A stretch of 64,000 bases of DNA, taken from positions 400,222 to 464,221 of the forward strand of contig NZ_JACPOF010000029.1 of NCBI RefSeq assembly GCF_016185115.1, given 5' to 3'. Position 1 is the stretch's first letter; the number at the start of each line of letters is the position of its first letter. Under the pieces are notes generated by a model that worked only from the letters and a program-made list of their open reading frames with translations, did not search any database and was not told the DNA's origin. A program made the translations under genes and the position numbers. This DNA comes from Polaromonas sp. (lineage in GTDB: Bacteria; Pseudomonadota; Gammaproteobacteria; Burkholderiales; Burkholderiaceae_C). Positions 45,580 to 56,200 of the stretch are shown here, in pieces.

Positions 45580-45609
45580 AAAAAAGGCCCTGTGAAGGGC
45601 CTTTTTTTT
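45580..45609. terminator. Bidirectional terminator between rne and hemY
   Basis: AAAAAAGGCCC–TGTGAA–GGGCCTTTTTTTT forms a GC stem with a T-tract on both strands, between the convergent rne and hemY. Confidence 0.85.
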
Positions 45610-45671
45610 GATACCTGCAATTCTGCCGGGTTGCGGCGAACGGACCAGGAACCCGGCAACAACCCCGGGGC

Positions 45672-46961
45672 TTAAAGTTGCGCGGCCTGCTTGTAGGCGT
45701 GGGCGGCAGCTTCTGCATCGTCACGCTGTTCTGCCAGCACAGCCAGTGCACGCCAGGCGTTGCGGTGCAGCCCGGCATCCTGCAGGCCCAGCGCCGCCTG
45801 CGACAGTAATTGCCTGGCCTTGCCCCAGAGCTGGCGGTTCAGGCAGGCCATGCCGGCCAGGTACTGCAGGTTCGCATCCCGCGGGCGGCCATTTTGTGCG
45901 GCCTCAATACGCGCCAGCCAGGTAGCGTCCATGGAAGCCAGGTCTGACTCGAGCACACCAATCAGCTTGATGCGCAGGCTGTCATTGATTTCGGATCGTG
46001 GCTGCATGGCACTGTCCCAGACCTGCAGCAGCCAGCCCCGTGCAATATTGACATCTCCATGCAGTGCCATCAAACGCGAAGCCGCATGAATGACCAGCTC
46101 GGGCATGGCGCGTTCGCTTTCGTCAAGCGACATCCACGCTTGCTGGAGCTGCGACGGGTCATGAGCATCATTGAGAAGCTCCAGCGCCAGCCCGCGCACA
46201 ATGCTTTGTGCCGCTGACGGAGAAAAAGCCCGGTGTTTGGCCAGCAGACGCGCTGTTTCAAGCGCCTGCAGCGGCTGCCTCAACTGGCGTGTGGCGCGCA
46301 GCTTCATGCGCAGGGCCAGAGTACGTCGCGCCGCACCCTGCGGGAGCTGCGTCAGCAAATCAAGTGCGGCCCCCGCGTCCCTGTCATCCAGCGCCCAGCG
46401 CGCAGCCCGAAACTGCACGCCCTCACGCACCTCCTGTGCATGGCGTGGCATGGAACTTTGCAAGGCTGCCTGAAGGTGCTGGTCACGCAGCGGTTTGTTC
46501 TGCAGTGATTGCGCGCTCTCGGCCACCAGCAGATGGGCCAGCGACTGCAACTGGCTTGAACGCGCCGCACTGTGGCTGGTCACCTGCCCGGAGTGCTCAG
46601 TCAGCAAGCCAAGGCTTTGTTCCTGCGCCAGCGCGTTTTGCGCAGAGCGGGTGGCGCGTATGTAGCGGCCTGCAAGTTGATGGGCCAGTGCATCCATCAA
46701 CGCGCCATACATGGCGCGCTCCTTTTGCTGCGCACGCCAGCGCTTGGCTTCGAGCGGCAGCGAAAACACGGCAAAAAAAGCCCGCAGGGCCACATACAGC
46801 AGTGTGAACAGCGCCACCAGCACCAACACCATCAGGTTGAAGGAGACATCGACGCGATGCGGCGGCCAGAAGATGGTGACCACTGCCTGGTTGTTGCCGG
46901 CGAAAAGGGCACTCGCAGCCGCGACTGCGAAAAGTGCCAGTAGCCAGAGTGCAGCGCGCAT
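45672..46961 (-). CDS. hemY: HemY family membrane protein
   Basis: A 429-residue inner-membrane protein: two N-terminal spans (about 4–21 and 43–68) are followed by a TPR-like helical region (AKRWRAQQKERAMYGALMDALAHQLAGRYI …). This HemY is the proteobacterial TPR type, not the Bacillus protoporphyrinogen oxidase; its role in tetrapyrrole metabolism is not settled. It follows hemX by 9 bp and ends the hemC–hemD–hemX–hemY operon. Confidence 0.9.
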   Translation of the reverse strand: MRAALWLLALFAVAAASALFAGNNQAVVTIFWPPHRVDVSFNLMVLVLVALFTLLYVALRAFFAVFSLPLEAKRWRAQQKERAMYGALMDALAHQLAGRYIRATRSAQNALAQEQSLGLLTEHSGQVTSHSAARSSQLQSLAHLLVAESAQSLQNKPLRDQHLQAALQSSMPRHAQEVREGVQFRAARWALDDRDAGAALDLLTQLPQGAARRTLALRMKLRATRQLRQPLQALETARLLAKHRAFSPSAAQSIVRGLALELLNDAHDPSQLQQAWMSLDESERAMPELVIHAASRLMALHGDVNIARGWLLQVWDSAMQPRSEINDSLRIKLIGVLESDLASMDATWLARIEAAQNGRPRDANLQYLAGMACLNRQLWGKARQLLSQAALGLQDAGLHRNAWRALAVLAEQRDDAEAAAHAYKQAAQL

Positions 46962-46970
46962 GGTCTGCCC

Positions 46971-48098
46971 TCAACGACCCGCAGCTGCGGTGGCAAGCGC
47001 AGCCATGGTTTCGTCAAGCCTTGGCAATTCACTGCTCTTGAGCTGGCCCTGAACCTGTTGCAGCAATTGCGTGGCAGCCTGCGTTTTGCGCGATGCCGGG
47101 TCAAAATATTTGCCCAGCCAGGTGCTGGCAGTGACCAGGTCTGCGCGTGCAGCGTCTGTCTGGCGGGACAGCAGGGCGAGCCGTGCATTGAGCAGTCGCA
47201 GCTTGAGGTTCTCGCGCATGAAAAAAGCCTGCTCGGGGGCCAGCAACGCGGCTTCGGGCTGATCAATGCGACTGACGCGCAGCAATCGGCGCGCTTCGTC
47301 ACGCACGCTGTCCAGCAGGCGTTGAGACCAGGCCTGCAAGGTCTGCCTGTCAAACAGGGCGGGCATGGACCGTTCATCTTTTGCGCCAGCGGCATGCGGG
47401 CTTGAAGCGGCGGGGACGGGAGCAGCCACTCTCGGAGGGTTGCCTGCCGCCATGGCATTGGCCACAGGCAGATCGTCTACAAGGCGGCTCAATTCGTCCA
47501 GCTTGATGAGCAGCACGGGCACATCAGTCAGGCTTGCCGACCGGATGCGGTCCATGTCCCTGGCAATCGCGCGCTGCAGCGGGTTCAGTCTGGGTTGTGC
47601 AGCCCGCGCCAGGCGCAGGTCGGCAGACTTGAGCGTGGCGATCAGGGGCTCGGCGCTGCCGGTCAGCTGTGCCTGTTGCTGCGCGAGGCGAAGTGCAGAC
47701 TCGACATCCACCACCAGATTTTCGTCACGCGAGCGCGACAGGCTCTGCATCAGTTCTTCAAGCTGGGTGCGCTGAAGGGAGACCTCGCCGACACGCGTTT
47801 CCTGAATGGCAAGGCGGGCAGACAACTCGCGCATGCCGTCCTGCGCCGCCTTGGCCAGCGCGCGGGCTTCAATCGCCTGGGCACCCGAATCAGTGCTGCG
47901 GCGGGCGAGTTCTTCCTGGATATTGCCGAGCTTTTGCCACAGCAGGCCGCTCGTCAGCAGGCCGGCAGCGGCCAAGCCAGCCACAAGCCATGCCCATTTC
48001 ACGGGCAATTGCACAAAATCAGGGGATGCCGCAGGCGGCTGCGTCTGGGAAACGATCAGGGCCGGCGGGGTTGGCGGAGCGGAGGAGCTGTCACTCAT
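46971..48098 (-). CDS. hemX: HemX (uroporphyrinogen-III C-methyltransferase-like, membrane-anchored)
   Basis: A 375-residue protein with a Pro-rich N-terminus, one membrane span (about 35–56), a coiled-coil-rich region (NIQEELARR … QRTQLEELMQSL) and a helical C-terminal domain. The family is annotated as a uroporphyrinogen methyltransferase but lacks SAM-binding motifs, and enzymatic activity is doubtful. Overlaps hemD by 8 bp. Confidence 0.9.
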   Translation of the reverse strand: MSDSSSAPPTPPALIVSQTQPPAASPDFVQLPVKWAWLVAGLAAAGLLTSGLLWQKLGNIQEELARRSTDSGAQAIEARALAKAAQDGMRELSARLAIQETRVGEVSLQRTQLEELMQSLSRSRDENLVVDVESALRLAQQQAQLTGSAEPLIATLKSADLRLARAAQPRLNPLQRAIARDMDRIRSASLTDVPVLLIKLDELSRLVDDLPVANAMAAGNPPRVAAPVPAASSPHAAGAKDERSMPALFDRQTLQAWSQRLLDSVRDEARRLLRVSRIDQPEAALLAPEQAFFMRENLKLRLLNARLALLSRQTDAARADLVTASTWLGKYFDPASRKTQAATQLLQQVQGQLKSSELPRLDETMAALATAAAGR

Positions 48099-48909
48099 GT
48101 ATGCCTGATTCTATCGAGCGCAGCGCGGTCACGATGTCGGCCAGCGCCGGGCGTGACTCCACAACAACACCCCATCCGGCGGCCCTGACGGTTTCAGCAA
48201 TGCGCGGGTGTGTGGCGATGGCCAGCGCCCTGCTCCAGTCGCACCCCGGCATGCCCTTTGACCCCGTCAGGTTAAGCACCGCCTCGGAACTGCTGAAAAG
48301 CCAGACGGAAGAATCGACCGCGGCCTTCCCGACCAGTTCGAGCTGTGTGCGGGTCAGAGCAGGCGCACGCCGTTCATAGACACTTGTAAATTCAACTTCC
48401 GCGCCAGCCTCGCGCAGCTTTTGTGCAAACCAGTCACGGCCAGCACCCTCGGTGCTGCCGCTGGCAGCGGCATCACCATGATTGGCACCGCGCACGATCA
48501 GAACCCGCAAACCAGACCATTGCCGATGGCCTACAAGCTGCCAAAGCGCTTCGGAGTCAAACTGCGAGGCATGTACAGGCGGCACATCGATCTGCCCGGC
48601 CGCAATGCCATGCGCCCCCAACACAGCCGCAGTACCAGGGCCGGGCGCCATAAAGCGCTTTCCGCTCCATTCCCCGGGAGGTACTGCGCGCAGAAAGTGC
48701 TCAACCGCATTGCCGCTGACAAACATGAATGCATCAAATTTGTCCGCCTTGACCACGGCGAACCCCACCGGCAATGGGGCAATCTCAATCAGGGGCAGGG
48801 CTTGTGCATCGAACCCGTTTTGCCGAAGCTGCTCGACCCAGGACCTGGCGTCCCGCTCAGGCCGCGTCACCATGACGCGCAGGGCGCGGGCCTGGCTGGC
48901 TGGCATCAC
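48091..48909 (-). CDS. hemD: Uroporphyrinogen-III synthase
   Basis: A 272-residue two-domain enzyme that closes hydroxymethylbilane with D-ring inversion. The N-terminal [34 protein letters not shown] and the later YERRAPALT and [10 protein letters not shown] match the weakly conserved family. Its start overlaps hemC by 4 bp, so HemC's unstable product is passed to a co-translated partner. Confidence 0.93.
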   Translation of the reverse strand: MMPASQARALRVMVTRPERDARSWVEQLRQNGFDAQALPLIEIAPLPVGFAVVKADKFDAFMFVSGNAVEHFLRAVPPGEWSGKRFMAPGPGTAAVLGAHGIAAGQIDVPPVHASQFDSEALWQLVGHRQWSGLRVLIVRGANHGDAAASGSTEGAGRDWFAQKLREAGAEVEFTSVYERRAPALTRTQLELVGKAAVDSSVWLFSSSEAVLNLTGSKGMPGCDWSRALAIATHPRIAETVRAAGWGVVVESRPALADIVTALRSIESGIHE

Positions 48910-49895
48910 GCTGCAGGCGTCGCGCCGGAGTTGGCGGTCCAGACGGCCCCGCCTTCGCGCAACTCTGCAGCAACGGCCTCGCCCAGGACTTCCGCATCTT
49001 CAAATGTGGCGACCTCTGCAGTCTTTTGCGCATGAACCAGCGGCTTGCCGACAACCGCCGCAGAGCCTGTTCCTGCATCGGCGGGGTCACCCCAGACCGC
49101 TTTCAGCACCATGCCATCTTGCGCAGGACCGCTGGTGAAAGCCGCCAGCGGCATGGAGCAACTGCCGCCCATGGCGCGCGACACCGTGCGTTCAGCCGTT
49201 ACAGCAAGCCAGGTAGGCCGGTGTGCCAATGTGGCCAATGCAGTTATCAGGTCATCGCGGTCAGAGCGCACTTCAATGCCGAGAGCCCCCTGCCCCGCTG
49301 CGGGCAGCATGTCACGTGTGGCAAAAGTTTCACGTATACGGCCACCCAGCCCCAGCCGCTTGAGGCCAGCTGCTGCCAGCACGATGCCGTGGTACTGGCC
49401 TTCATCAAGCTTGCGTAAACGCGTGTCGAGGTTGCCGCGCAGGGGTTCTATTTTCAGGTCGGGCCGCAAGGCCCGGAGCAGTACCAGCCGGCGCAGGCTG
49501 GAGGTACCAACCACAGCCCCCGGAGGCAAATCCGCCAGCGAAGGGAAATCATTCGAAACAAAGGCGTCGTGCGGGTCCTCGCGCTCCAAAACGCAGGCCA
49601 GGGCAAAGCCCGTGGGCAAATCCATGGGCACATCCTTGAGCGAGTGCACGGCCAGGTCTGCACGGCCTTCGCTGAGGGCGACTTCAAGTTCCTTGACAAA
49701 CAGGCCCTTGCCACCAACCTTGCTCAATGAACGGTCCAGTATCTGGTCGCCCTGGGTCGTCATGCCCAGAAGTTCTACCTGCCAGCCCAAATGCGACTCA
49801 AGCAAGGCCTTGACGTGTTCTGCCTGCCATAGCGCCAGTCGGCTCTCGCGCGTGGCGATTACCACTTTTTTTATTGCTTTCGGGGCTGCTGTCAC
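48906..49895 (-). CDS. hemC: Hydroxymethylbilane synthase
   Basis: A 329-residue porphobilinogen deaminase. [17 protein letters not shown] near the start, [11 protein letters not shown] with the catalytic Asp, and [11 protein letters not shown] with the dipyrromethane-cofactor Cys. Start is a GTG at 49895 with AGG upstream. First gene of hemCDXY and divergent from ppc. Confidence 0.96.
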   Translation of the reverse strand: MTAAPKAIKKVVIATRESRLALWQAEHVKALLESHLGWQVELLGMTTQGDQILDRSLSKVGGKGLFVKELEVALSEGRADLAVHSLKDVPMDLPTGFALACVLEREDPHDAFVSNDFPSLADLPPGAVVGTSSLRRLVLLRALRPDLKIEPLRGNLDTRLRKLDEGQYHGIVLAAAGLKRLGLGGRIRETFATRDMLPAAGQGALGIEVRSDRDDLITALATLAHRPTWLAVTAERTVSRAMGGSCSMPLAAFTSGPAQDGMVLKAVWGDPADAGTGSAAVVGKPLVHAQKTAEVATFEDAEVLGEAVAAELREGGAVWTANSGATPAA

Positions 49896-49963
49896 TGGTA
49901 ACCTGCCTGTAATCCTGAGGGGAAGGTAATGCTAGCATGCGAGCTTCTGAATCAGAGGGACAC

Positions 49964-52849
49964 ATGGTTACTTCCGCACGCACTAAAAAGAACAACGAAG
50001 CCGTCAAAACGGGGGCTGAAAAGAACAAAACGGCCGGCCGTTCAAGAGACAACGAAAGGCCCCTGGTCGAAGACATACGACTGTTGGGTCGCATCCTGGG
50101 TGATGTCATCCGTGAACAGGAGGGCGTAGCCGCCTATGAGCTGATTGAGCAGGTGCGCAAGCTGTCAGTCGCCTTTCGCCGCGATGCCGACCAGGATGCC
50201 GACCGCGCGCTCAAGAAGCTGCTCAAGAGCCTGTCCGGCGACCAGACAGTCAGCGTCATTCGCGCCTTCACCTATTTCAGCCACCTCGCCAATCTGGCCG
50301 AAGACCGCCACCACATCCGCCGCCGCGCCATTCACGAACGTGCCGGCGACACCCAGGAAGGCAGCATTGAAGTCGCACTGGCCCGCCTGCGCTGGGCGGG
50401 CATTGCGCCCAAGACCATAGCCAACACCCTTGCCCACAGCTTTGTATCACCCGTGCTCACGGCCCACCCGACAGAAGTGCAGCGCAAAAGCATTCTTGAT
50501 GCAGAACGCGACATCGCCCAGCTGTTGACCGCACGCGACGATATCAAGGCACTGGCCCTGGCCGTCACCGCTGTCAGCCCGGCACGCGCTGCCCGGGATG
50601 CGCTGACACCACGCGAACTGGCCGCCAATGAGGCACAGCTGCGCGCGCGCGTGATGCAACTCTGGCAGACACGCTTATTGCGTTTCTCGAAGCTCACGGT
50701 GGCAGACGAAATCGAAAATGCCCTGAGCTACTACGAAGCGACCTTTCTGCGCGAGATCCCCAAGCTGTACGCAAACCTGGAGCGCGAGCTGGGCAACCGC
50801 ACCGTGCACAGCTTTTTACGCATGGGCCAGTGGATAGGCGGCGACCGTGACGGCAACCCTAATGTGAGCGCCGCCACCTTGAATTACGCCCTGGGGCGGC
50901 AGGCCGAAGTAGCCCTGCGTCACTACCTGACGGAAGTCCACTTCCTGGGCGGAGAACTGTCCCTGTCAGCCATGCTGATCGATGTCAGTCCCGACATGAA
51001 GGCACTGGCGGAAAGCTCCCCCGACACCAGCGAACACCGCAAGGACGAACCATACCGCCGTGCATTGACCGGCGTTTATGCCCGGCTGGCGGCGACGTTA
51101 AAAATGCTGACCGGCGGCGACGCTGCACGTCATGCGGTTGCGCCACAAAATCCGTACCTCAAATCGGAGGACTTTCTTGCCGACCTGCGCACCATCGATG
51201 CATCGCTGCGCGCCAATCACGGCGAAGCGCTGATAGCGCAGCGCCTGCACCCATTGATACGAGCAGTAGACGTATTTGGTTTTCACCTGGCCACCGTCGA
51301 TTTGCGCCAGAGTTCAGACAAACACGAAGAAGTGATTGCCGAGCTGTTGGCAGTAGCGCGGATTGAGCCCAAATACTCGGATCTGCAGGAGACCGCCAAA
51401 CGGGCGCTGCTGATCAGGTTGCTCAATGACGCCAGGCCCTTGCGCGTTATAGGCACCAGCTATTCCGCGCACGCACAGGGCGAACTCGCCATTTTTGAAG
51501 CAGCACTGGCAGCCCGCGCGCGCTTCGGCAAAGAGGCGATACGCCACTACATCATCAGTCACACCGAAACCGTGAGCGACCTGCTGGAAGTGCTGCTGTT
51601 GCAAAAGGAAGTCGGCCTGATGCACGGCACGCTGGACCACCATGCCACCAACGATCTCATCGTTGTCCCGCTGTTCGAAACCATTGAAGACCTGCGCAAC
51701 GCCGCACCCATCATGCGCGAGTTCTATGCCCTGCCCGGCATTGCCCAGCTTGTGCAACGCAGCGGAGCCGAACAGGACATCATGCTGGGCTATTCGGACA
51801 GCAACAAGGACGGGGGCATTTTTACCAGCAACTGGGAACTCTACCGTGCAGAAATTGCGCTGGTGGAACTGTTCGACCAGCTGGCCAATACGAACAACAT
51901 CCAGCTCCGCATGTTCCACGGGCGCGGCGGCACGGTGGGCCGTGGCGGTGGTCCCAGCTACCAGGCCATCCTTGCCCAGCCGCCCGGCACAGTGCGCGGG
52001 CAGATACGACTGACCGAGCAGGGTGAAGTCATCGGCTCCAAGTATGCCAACCCCGAAATCGGCCGACGCAACCTTGAGACGCTTGTCGCCGCCACGCTTG
52101 AGGCCACCCTGCTGCAACCCACCAAGCCCGCCACCAGGGATTTTCTTGAGGCGGCAGCGACACTCTCAAGCGCCAGCATGGCGGCCTATCGCGCGCTGGT
52201 CTACGAGACGCCCGGTTTTACTGAATACTTTTTTTCATCGACACCGATACGCGAGATCGCGCAACTCAACATCGGTTCGCGCCCTGCCTCCCGCAAGGCA
52301 ACCCAAAAAATTGAAGACCTGCGCGCCATACCATGGGGTTTCAGCTGGGGACAATGCCGACTGACCTTGCCAGGCTGGTACGGCTTTGGCTCTGCCATCG
52401 AAGGCCTGCTTGACCAGGGCGGCACGCCGGCAGCCCGAAAAGAGGCATTGGCCCTGCTGCAAAAGATGTACAAGCAGTGGCCCTTCTTCCGCACGCTGCT
52501 CAGCAATATGGACATGGTGCTGGCCAAAAGCGACCTGGCGCTGGCCTCTCGTTATGCCGAACTGGTCGGCGATGCAAAACTGCGCAAGCGGATTTTTACC
52601 GCAATAGAAGCTGAATGGCATCGCACTGTGGGCGCACTGGCACTTATCACTGGCGAAAAAACCCTGCTGGCCGGGAATGCAGCGCTGCAGCGCTCCATCC
52701 GCCACCGCTTCCCCTATATTGATCCCCTGCACCACCTGCAGGTAGAACTGGTCCGGCGCTATCGCGAAGGCCAGGCTGATGAACGCGTGCAGCGCGGCAT
52801 TCATATCTCCATCAACGGCATTGCGGCTGGCCTGCGCAACACCGGATGA
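49964..52849 (+). CDS. ppc: Phosphoenolpyruvate carboxylase
   Basis: A 961-residue anaplerotic enzyme making oxaloacetate from PEP and bicarbonate. Catalytic motifs are [30 protein letters not shown] and [14 protein letters not shown]; the C-terminus is RNTG, against the usual QNTG. I prefer ATG 49964 with AGAGG 5 bp upstream; ATG 49937 would add nine residues. The hydrophilic N-terminus of about 30 residues is extended compared with E. coli. Confidence 0.96.
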   Translation: MVTSARTKKNNEAVKTGAEKNKTAGRSRDNERPLVEDIRLLGRILGDVIREQEGVAAYELIEQVRKLSVAFRRDADQDADRALKKLLKSLSGDQTVSVIRAFTYFSHLANLAEDRHHIRRRAIHERAGDTQEGSIEVALARLRWAGIAPKTIANTLAHSFVSPVLTAHPTEVQRKSILDAERDIAQLLTARDDIKALALAVTAVSPARAARDALTPRELAANEAQLRARVMQLWQTRLLRFSKLTVADEIENALSYYEATFLREIPKLYANLERELGNRTVHSFLRMGQWIGGDRDGNPNVSAATLNYALGRQAEVALRHYLTEVHFLGGELSLSAMLIDVSPDMKALAESSPDTSEHRKDEPYRRALTGVYARLAATLKMLTGGDAARHAVAPQNPYLKSEDFLADLRTIDASLRANHGEALIAQRLHPLIRAVDVFGFHLATVDLRQSSDKHEEVIAELLAVARIEPKYSDLQETAKRALLIRLLNDARPLRVIGTSYSAHAQGELAIFEAALAARARFGKEAIRHYIISHTETVSDLLEVLLLQKEVGLMHGTLDHHATNDLIVVPLFETIEDLRNAAPIMREFYALPGIAQLVQRSGAEQDIMLGYSDSNKDGGIFTSNWELYRAEIALVELFDQLANTNNIQLRMFHGRGGTVGRGGGPSYQAILAQPPGTVRGQIRLTEQGEVIGSKYANPEIGRRNLETLVAATLEATLLQPTKPATRDFLEAAATLSSASMAAYRALVYETPGFTEYFFSSTPIREIAQLNIGSRPASRKATQKIEDLRAIPWGFSWGQCRLTLPGWYGFGSAIEGLLDQGGTPAARKEALALLQKMYKQWPFFRTLLSNMDMVLAKSDLALASRYAELVGDAKLRKRIFTAIEAEWHRTVGALALITGEKTLLAGNAALQRSIRHRFPYIDPLHHLQVELVRRYREGQADERVQRGIHISINGIAAGLRNTG

Positions 52850-53010
52850 GATATTCATTTCCGGCCTGTCTGTAGGTCGGGTCCTATACAAAGTGCGGCG
52901 TCTTCCGATGCCTGCACCAAGGGTTTGCCCGTAGGATGGTTTTCGGGGCAATTGCCTGTGGCAACACAGCTGACGCCTCCCTAGAACCCATCAGCCTGCG
53001 GAGCACTTTC

Positions 53011-53250
53011 ATGTCAGCGACCCTAGACAATCCTGCACCTTTTTCCATCACACCTTCGACGTCCACGCCGGACTTTGTTTCCAGCGATATTGCTGCACTG
53101 GCGTCGCACATGGACCGTTGCGCCAGCACACGCAGCCGCATGTTTGGTTTGCATGTCGCACTTGAATCCGTTCATTCGTTCATATTTCCGCGCATGGTGA
53201 CCGCCGCAGTGATTGCGGTGGTCCTTCTGGGTCTGGTCAGCACCGTCTGA
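53011..53250 (+). CDS. Small membrane protein upstream of the glucan synthase
   Basis: A 79-residue unknown protein: a Ser/Thr/Pro-rich N-terminus, a middle part with CASTRSRMFGLHVALESVHSF, and one C-terminal membrane segment (about 58–78, VTAAVIAVVLLGLVSTV). GGAG lies 7 bp before the ATG. It ends 4 bp before the putative ndvB start, so it may be translated with it. I do not recognise the family, and chance coding cannot be excluded. Confidence 0.55.
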   Translation: MSATLDNPAPFSITPSTSTPDFVSSDIAALASHMDRCASTRSRMFGLHVALESVHSFIFPRMVTAAVIAVVLLGLVSTV

Positions 53251-53254
53251 GGGT

Positions 53255-56200
53255 GTGGCAAACAGCACCCTTGACCGGCTTTCCACCTTAAGCCCCTATG
53301 CCCGGAAGATCCTTGGTACCGGAAATCGCGAATCAGAACCGCTGATACGCGCCGAACTGTTCGGTGCGCAACGGTTTGAGCAGCATGGCCGCAGCCTGGC
53401 AAAAGCACAGGCAGTCAAACAAAAGTCCGGCTGGAGGGGAAGCACCTCGTTCTTTCCACGGGTCCATGAAAACATAGCCGCGCTTCGCCTGGCTTATGAC
53501 TACATTGCCACCATCTCGCACAGCGGCCAGTACGTCACGCCCGCTGCAGAGTGGCTGCTGGACAACTTTCACCTTGTAGAGGCACAGCTTCAGCAGATTC
53601 ACGAAGGCGTGCCCAGGCGCTATTACGCGCACCTGCCCAAACTTGCCGAAAAACCTCTGGAAGGATTGCCGCGCGTTTACGGCATTGCATGGGCATATGT
53701 CGCCCACACCGACAGCGTGCTGGACCCGGTGCTTTTCACCGCGTTTCTCGATGCCTATCAGGAGGTCAGCGAACTGAACCTTGGCGAGCTGTGGGCGATG
53801 CCGACCACCCTGCGCGTTGTTCTGCTGGAAAACCTGCGCCGTGTGGCAGACCAGATTGCAGACGGCAAGGCGGCCAGGGAGGCCGCACATGCGGTATGGG
53901 ACACCGGCACGCACCTGAGCGAAGCGCAACTCGACGAACTGCTGGAGTCCATGCGCCAGCGCGGCCTTGAACGGAATTTCCTCACACAGCTCTGGCAACG
54001 CATGCCCGACCAGCCGTCGGACACATCGGCGCGCCTGGCGCACTGGACTGCCAGCCACTGCGCCAATGGCCTGTCGCTGGTAGCCGAAAGCCAGACAGCA
54101 CAGGTGGCTGCCAATCTGACCATCAGCAACATCATCAACAGCCTGCGCCTGATCGGCCAGGTGGAATGGATAGACCTGATAGAACCGGTCAGCCGTTCGC
54201 TGCGAGTGCTCAACCAGTTGCCCAGCTTTGAGATGGAGAGTGAAGGCACCCGCCAACAGATCACGCAGTCCATGGAAAAGATTGCACGGGACACTGGCGA
54301 ATCCGAGCTCGCCGTTGCTCAAGCCGTTGTGAGCCGGGCCCGACTCGCAGATGCCGAATCGTCCGGCGGGGAGGAAACCGCAGGCTACCACCTCATTGGC
54401 CCCGGCCTTGAAGCCCTTGTCAATACGTTTGGGACACACAAGCCTTCAAGAATTACGCGCCCTGCCGCAAAACCCTCAGGCACACACGCCTGGAGGCTGG
54501 CGATTTACCTGACCGTATTGCTGACAGGCACACTGCTGGTGCTACTCGCCATTGCCCGCTATCCGCATGGTGCAGCGGACATACATCTGATGGGGCCTGG
54601 AAGCTGGAAAACCTGGCTTGCCCTGCTGCTGATGACCATTCCCGCGTCGGAAGCCGTGGCAGCCCTCATACACCGCATCGTCGCGGAATCGACCCGCGTC
54701 AGGTCCATGCCAAGGCTTGATTTCTCTGCGGGCATTCCTGCGGAACATGGCGCCCTGGTCGTCATTCCATGCATGTTGACGTCCGTTACAGCCATCCGCG
54801 AACTCACAGACCGCCTGCGCCTGCACTGGCTGGCCAACCTCGAAGACAACGCCCAGTTCGCATTGCTCAGCGATTGGCCAGATGCCCCGCAGGCGGGTAT
54901 GCCCGGCGACAGCGCGCTGTTAAAGGAAGCCCTGATGCAAATCAGGACGCTGAATGATATTTACCCGGTCCCTGAGGGCAATGCCCCACGCTTCATCGTT
55001 ATTCACCGGACCCGCGTATGGTGCAGCACTGAAGGCCGCTGGATAGGCTGGGAGCGCAAACGCGGCAAGCTCGAATCCCTTGTACGGTTCATCGCCACGG
55101 GCGAAGGCTCCGGGCATGCAGCAGCACTCGATGCGGCCACGCCGCCGCGCAAGGTGGCAGCGGGTGATTTTTATTTTGCCGAAGGCATGCGTCTGGCGAC
55201 TGGCATTCGCTACATCCTCACGCTCGACAGCGATACCGGCCTGCCGCCCGCAGCGCTGCGGGAACTCGTCTCGATCGCGGCGCACCCCCTGAATGCGCCT
55301 CACATCGACAGGACCAGCCGTCGCGTCACCGGTGGCTACGGGATATTGCAGCCGCGCGTTGTCACGCCGCTGCCAGAAGACGAGGAGCGTTCTGCCTTCC
55401 ACGCGATGTTTGCGGGCCAGTGCGGCATAGATCCCTACAGCAGCGGCACCTCTGACCTGTATCAGGATCTTTTCGGGCTCGGCACGTTCACAGGCAAGGG
55501 GCTGCTCCATGTCGAAGCAATACACGCCGTCCTCGACCGGCGCTTTGCGTCCGAGTCAGTCCTCAGCCACGATTTGCTGGAAGGGACGATTGCACGCTGC
55601 GCCTATGTCAGCGACGTGGTGCTGGCAGAAGACCATCCCCATCATGCGGGGGTGGACGCCTCACGACTGCACCGGTGGACCCGCGGCGACTGGCAACTGC
55701 TGCCACTGATGTTCAACGCCAGCGCTTACGGCATAGACCGGCTTGGCATCTGGAAGATGCTGGACAACCTGCGCCGCTCCCTCGTCGTACCGACATCCCT
55801 GGCCCTGCTGGCCTGGGTGATTTTTACCGGTGCGCTCCCCATGTCAAAAACCATTGCCGTGGTGCTGGCGACCTTTCTGGCCGGCCCGCTGCTGGGTGCC
55901 CTGGCAGGCTTGATACCTACACGACGGGGAATTGTGCTGAGGCACTTCTTCCACGTCGGCATGACTGATCTCTGGCGCTCGTTCGCAGCAACTGCATGGC
56001 TGTTCACGCAGCTTTTCACGCGTGCAACGCTCATGCTCGATGCGGTTTTACGCTCGTTATGGCGCCTGGCCATCAGCCGCAAACATCTGCTGCAATGGAC
56101 CACAGCGGCACAGGCCCAGGCGTCCGCGAAGTACGCCCTCAAGTCCTTTCTCCGCGAACATGCCCTTTCCATGATTCTTTGTCTGGTTCTGGCCGGCCTG

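Noticed and set aside
53333..54439. 368-residue minus-strand frame inside the ndvB 5' part
   Set aside because: Antisense to ndvB, whose frame continues intact with family motifs; no signal or domain seen.
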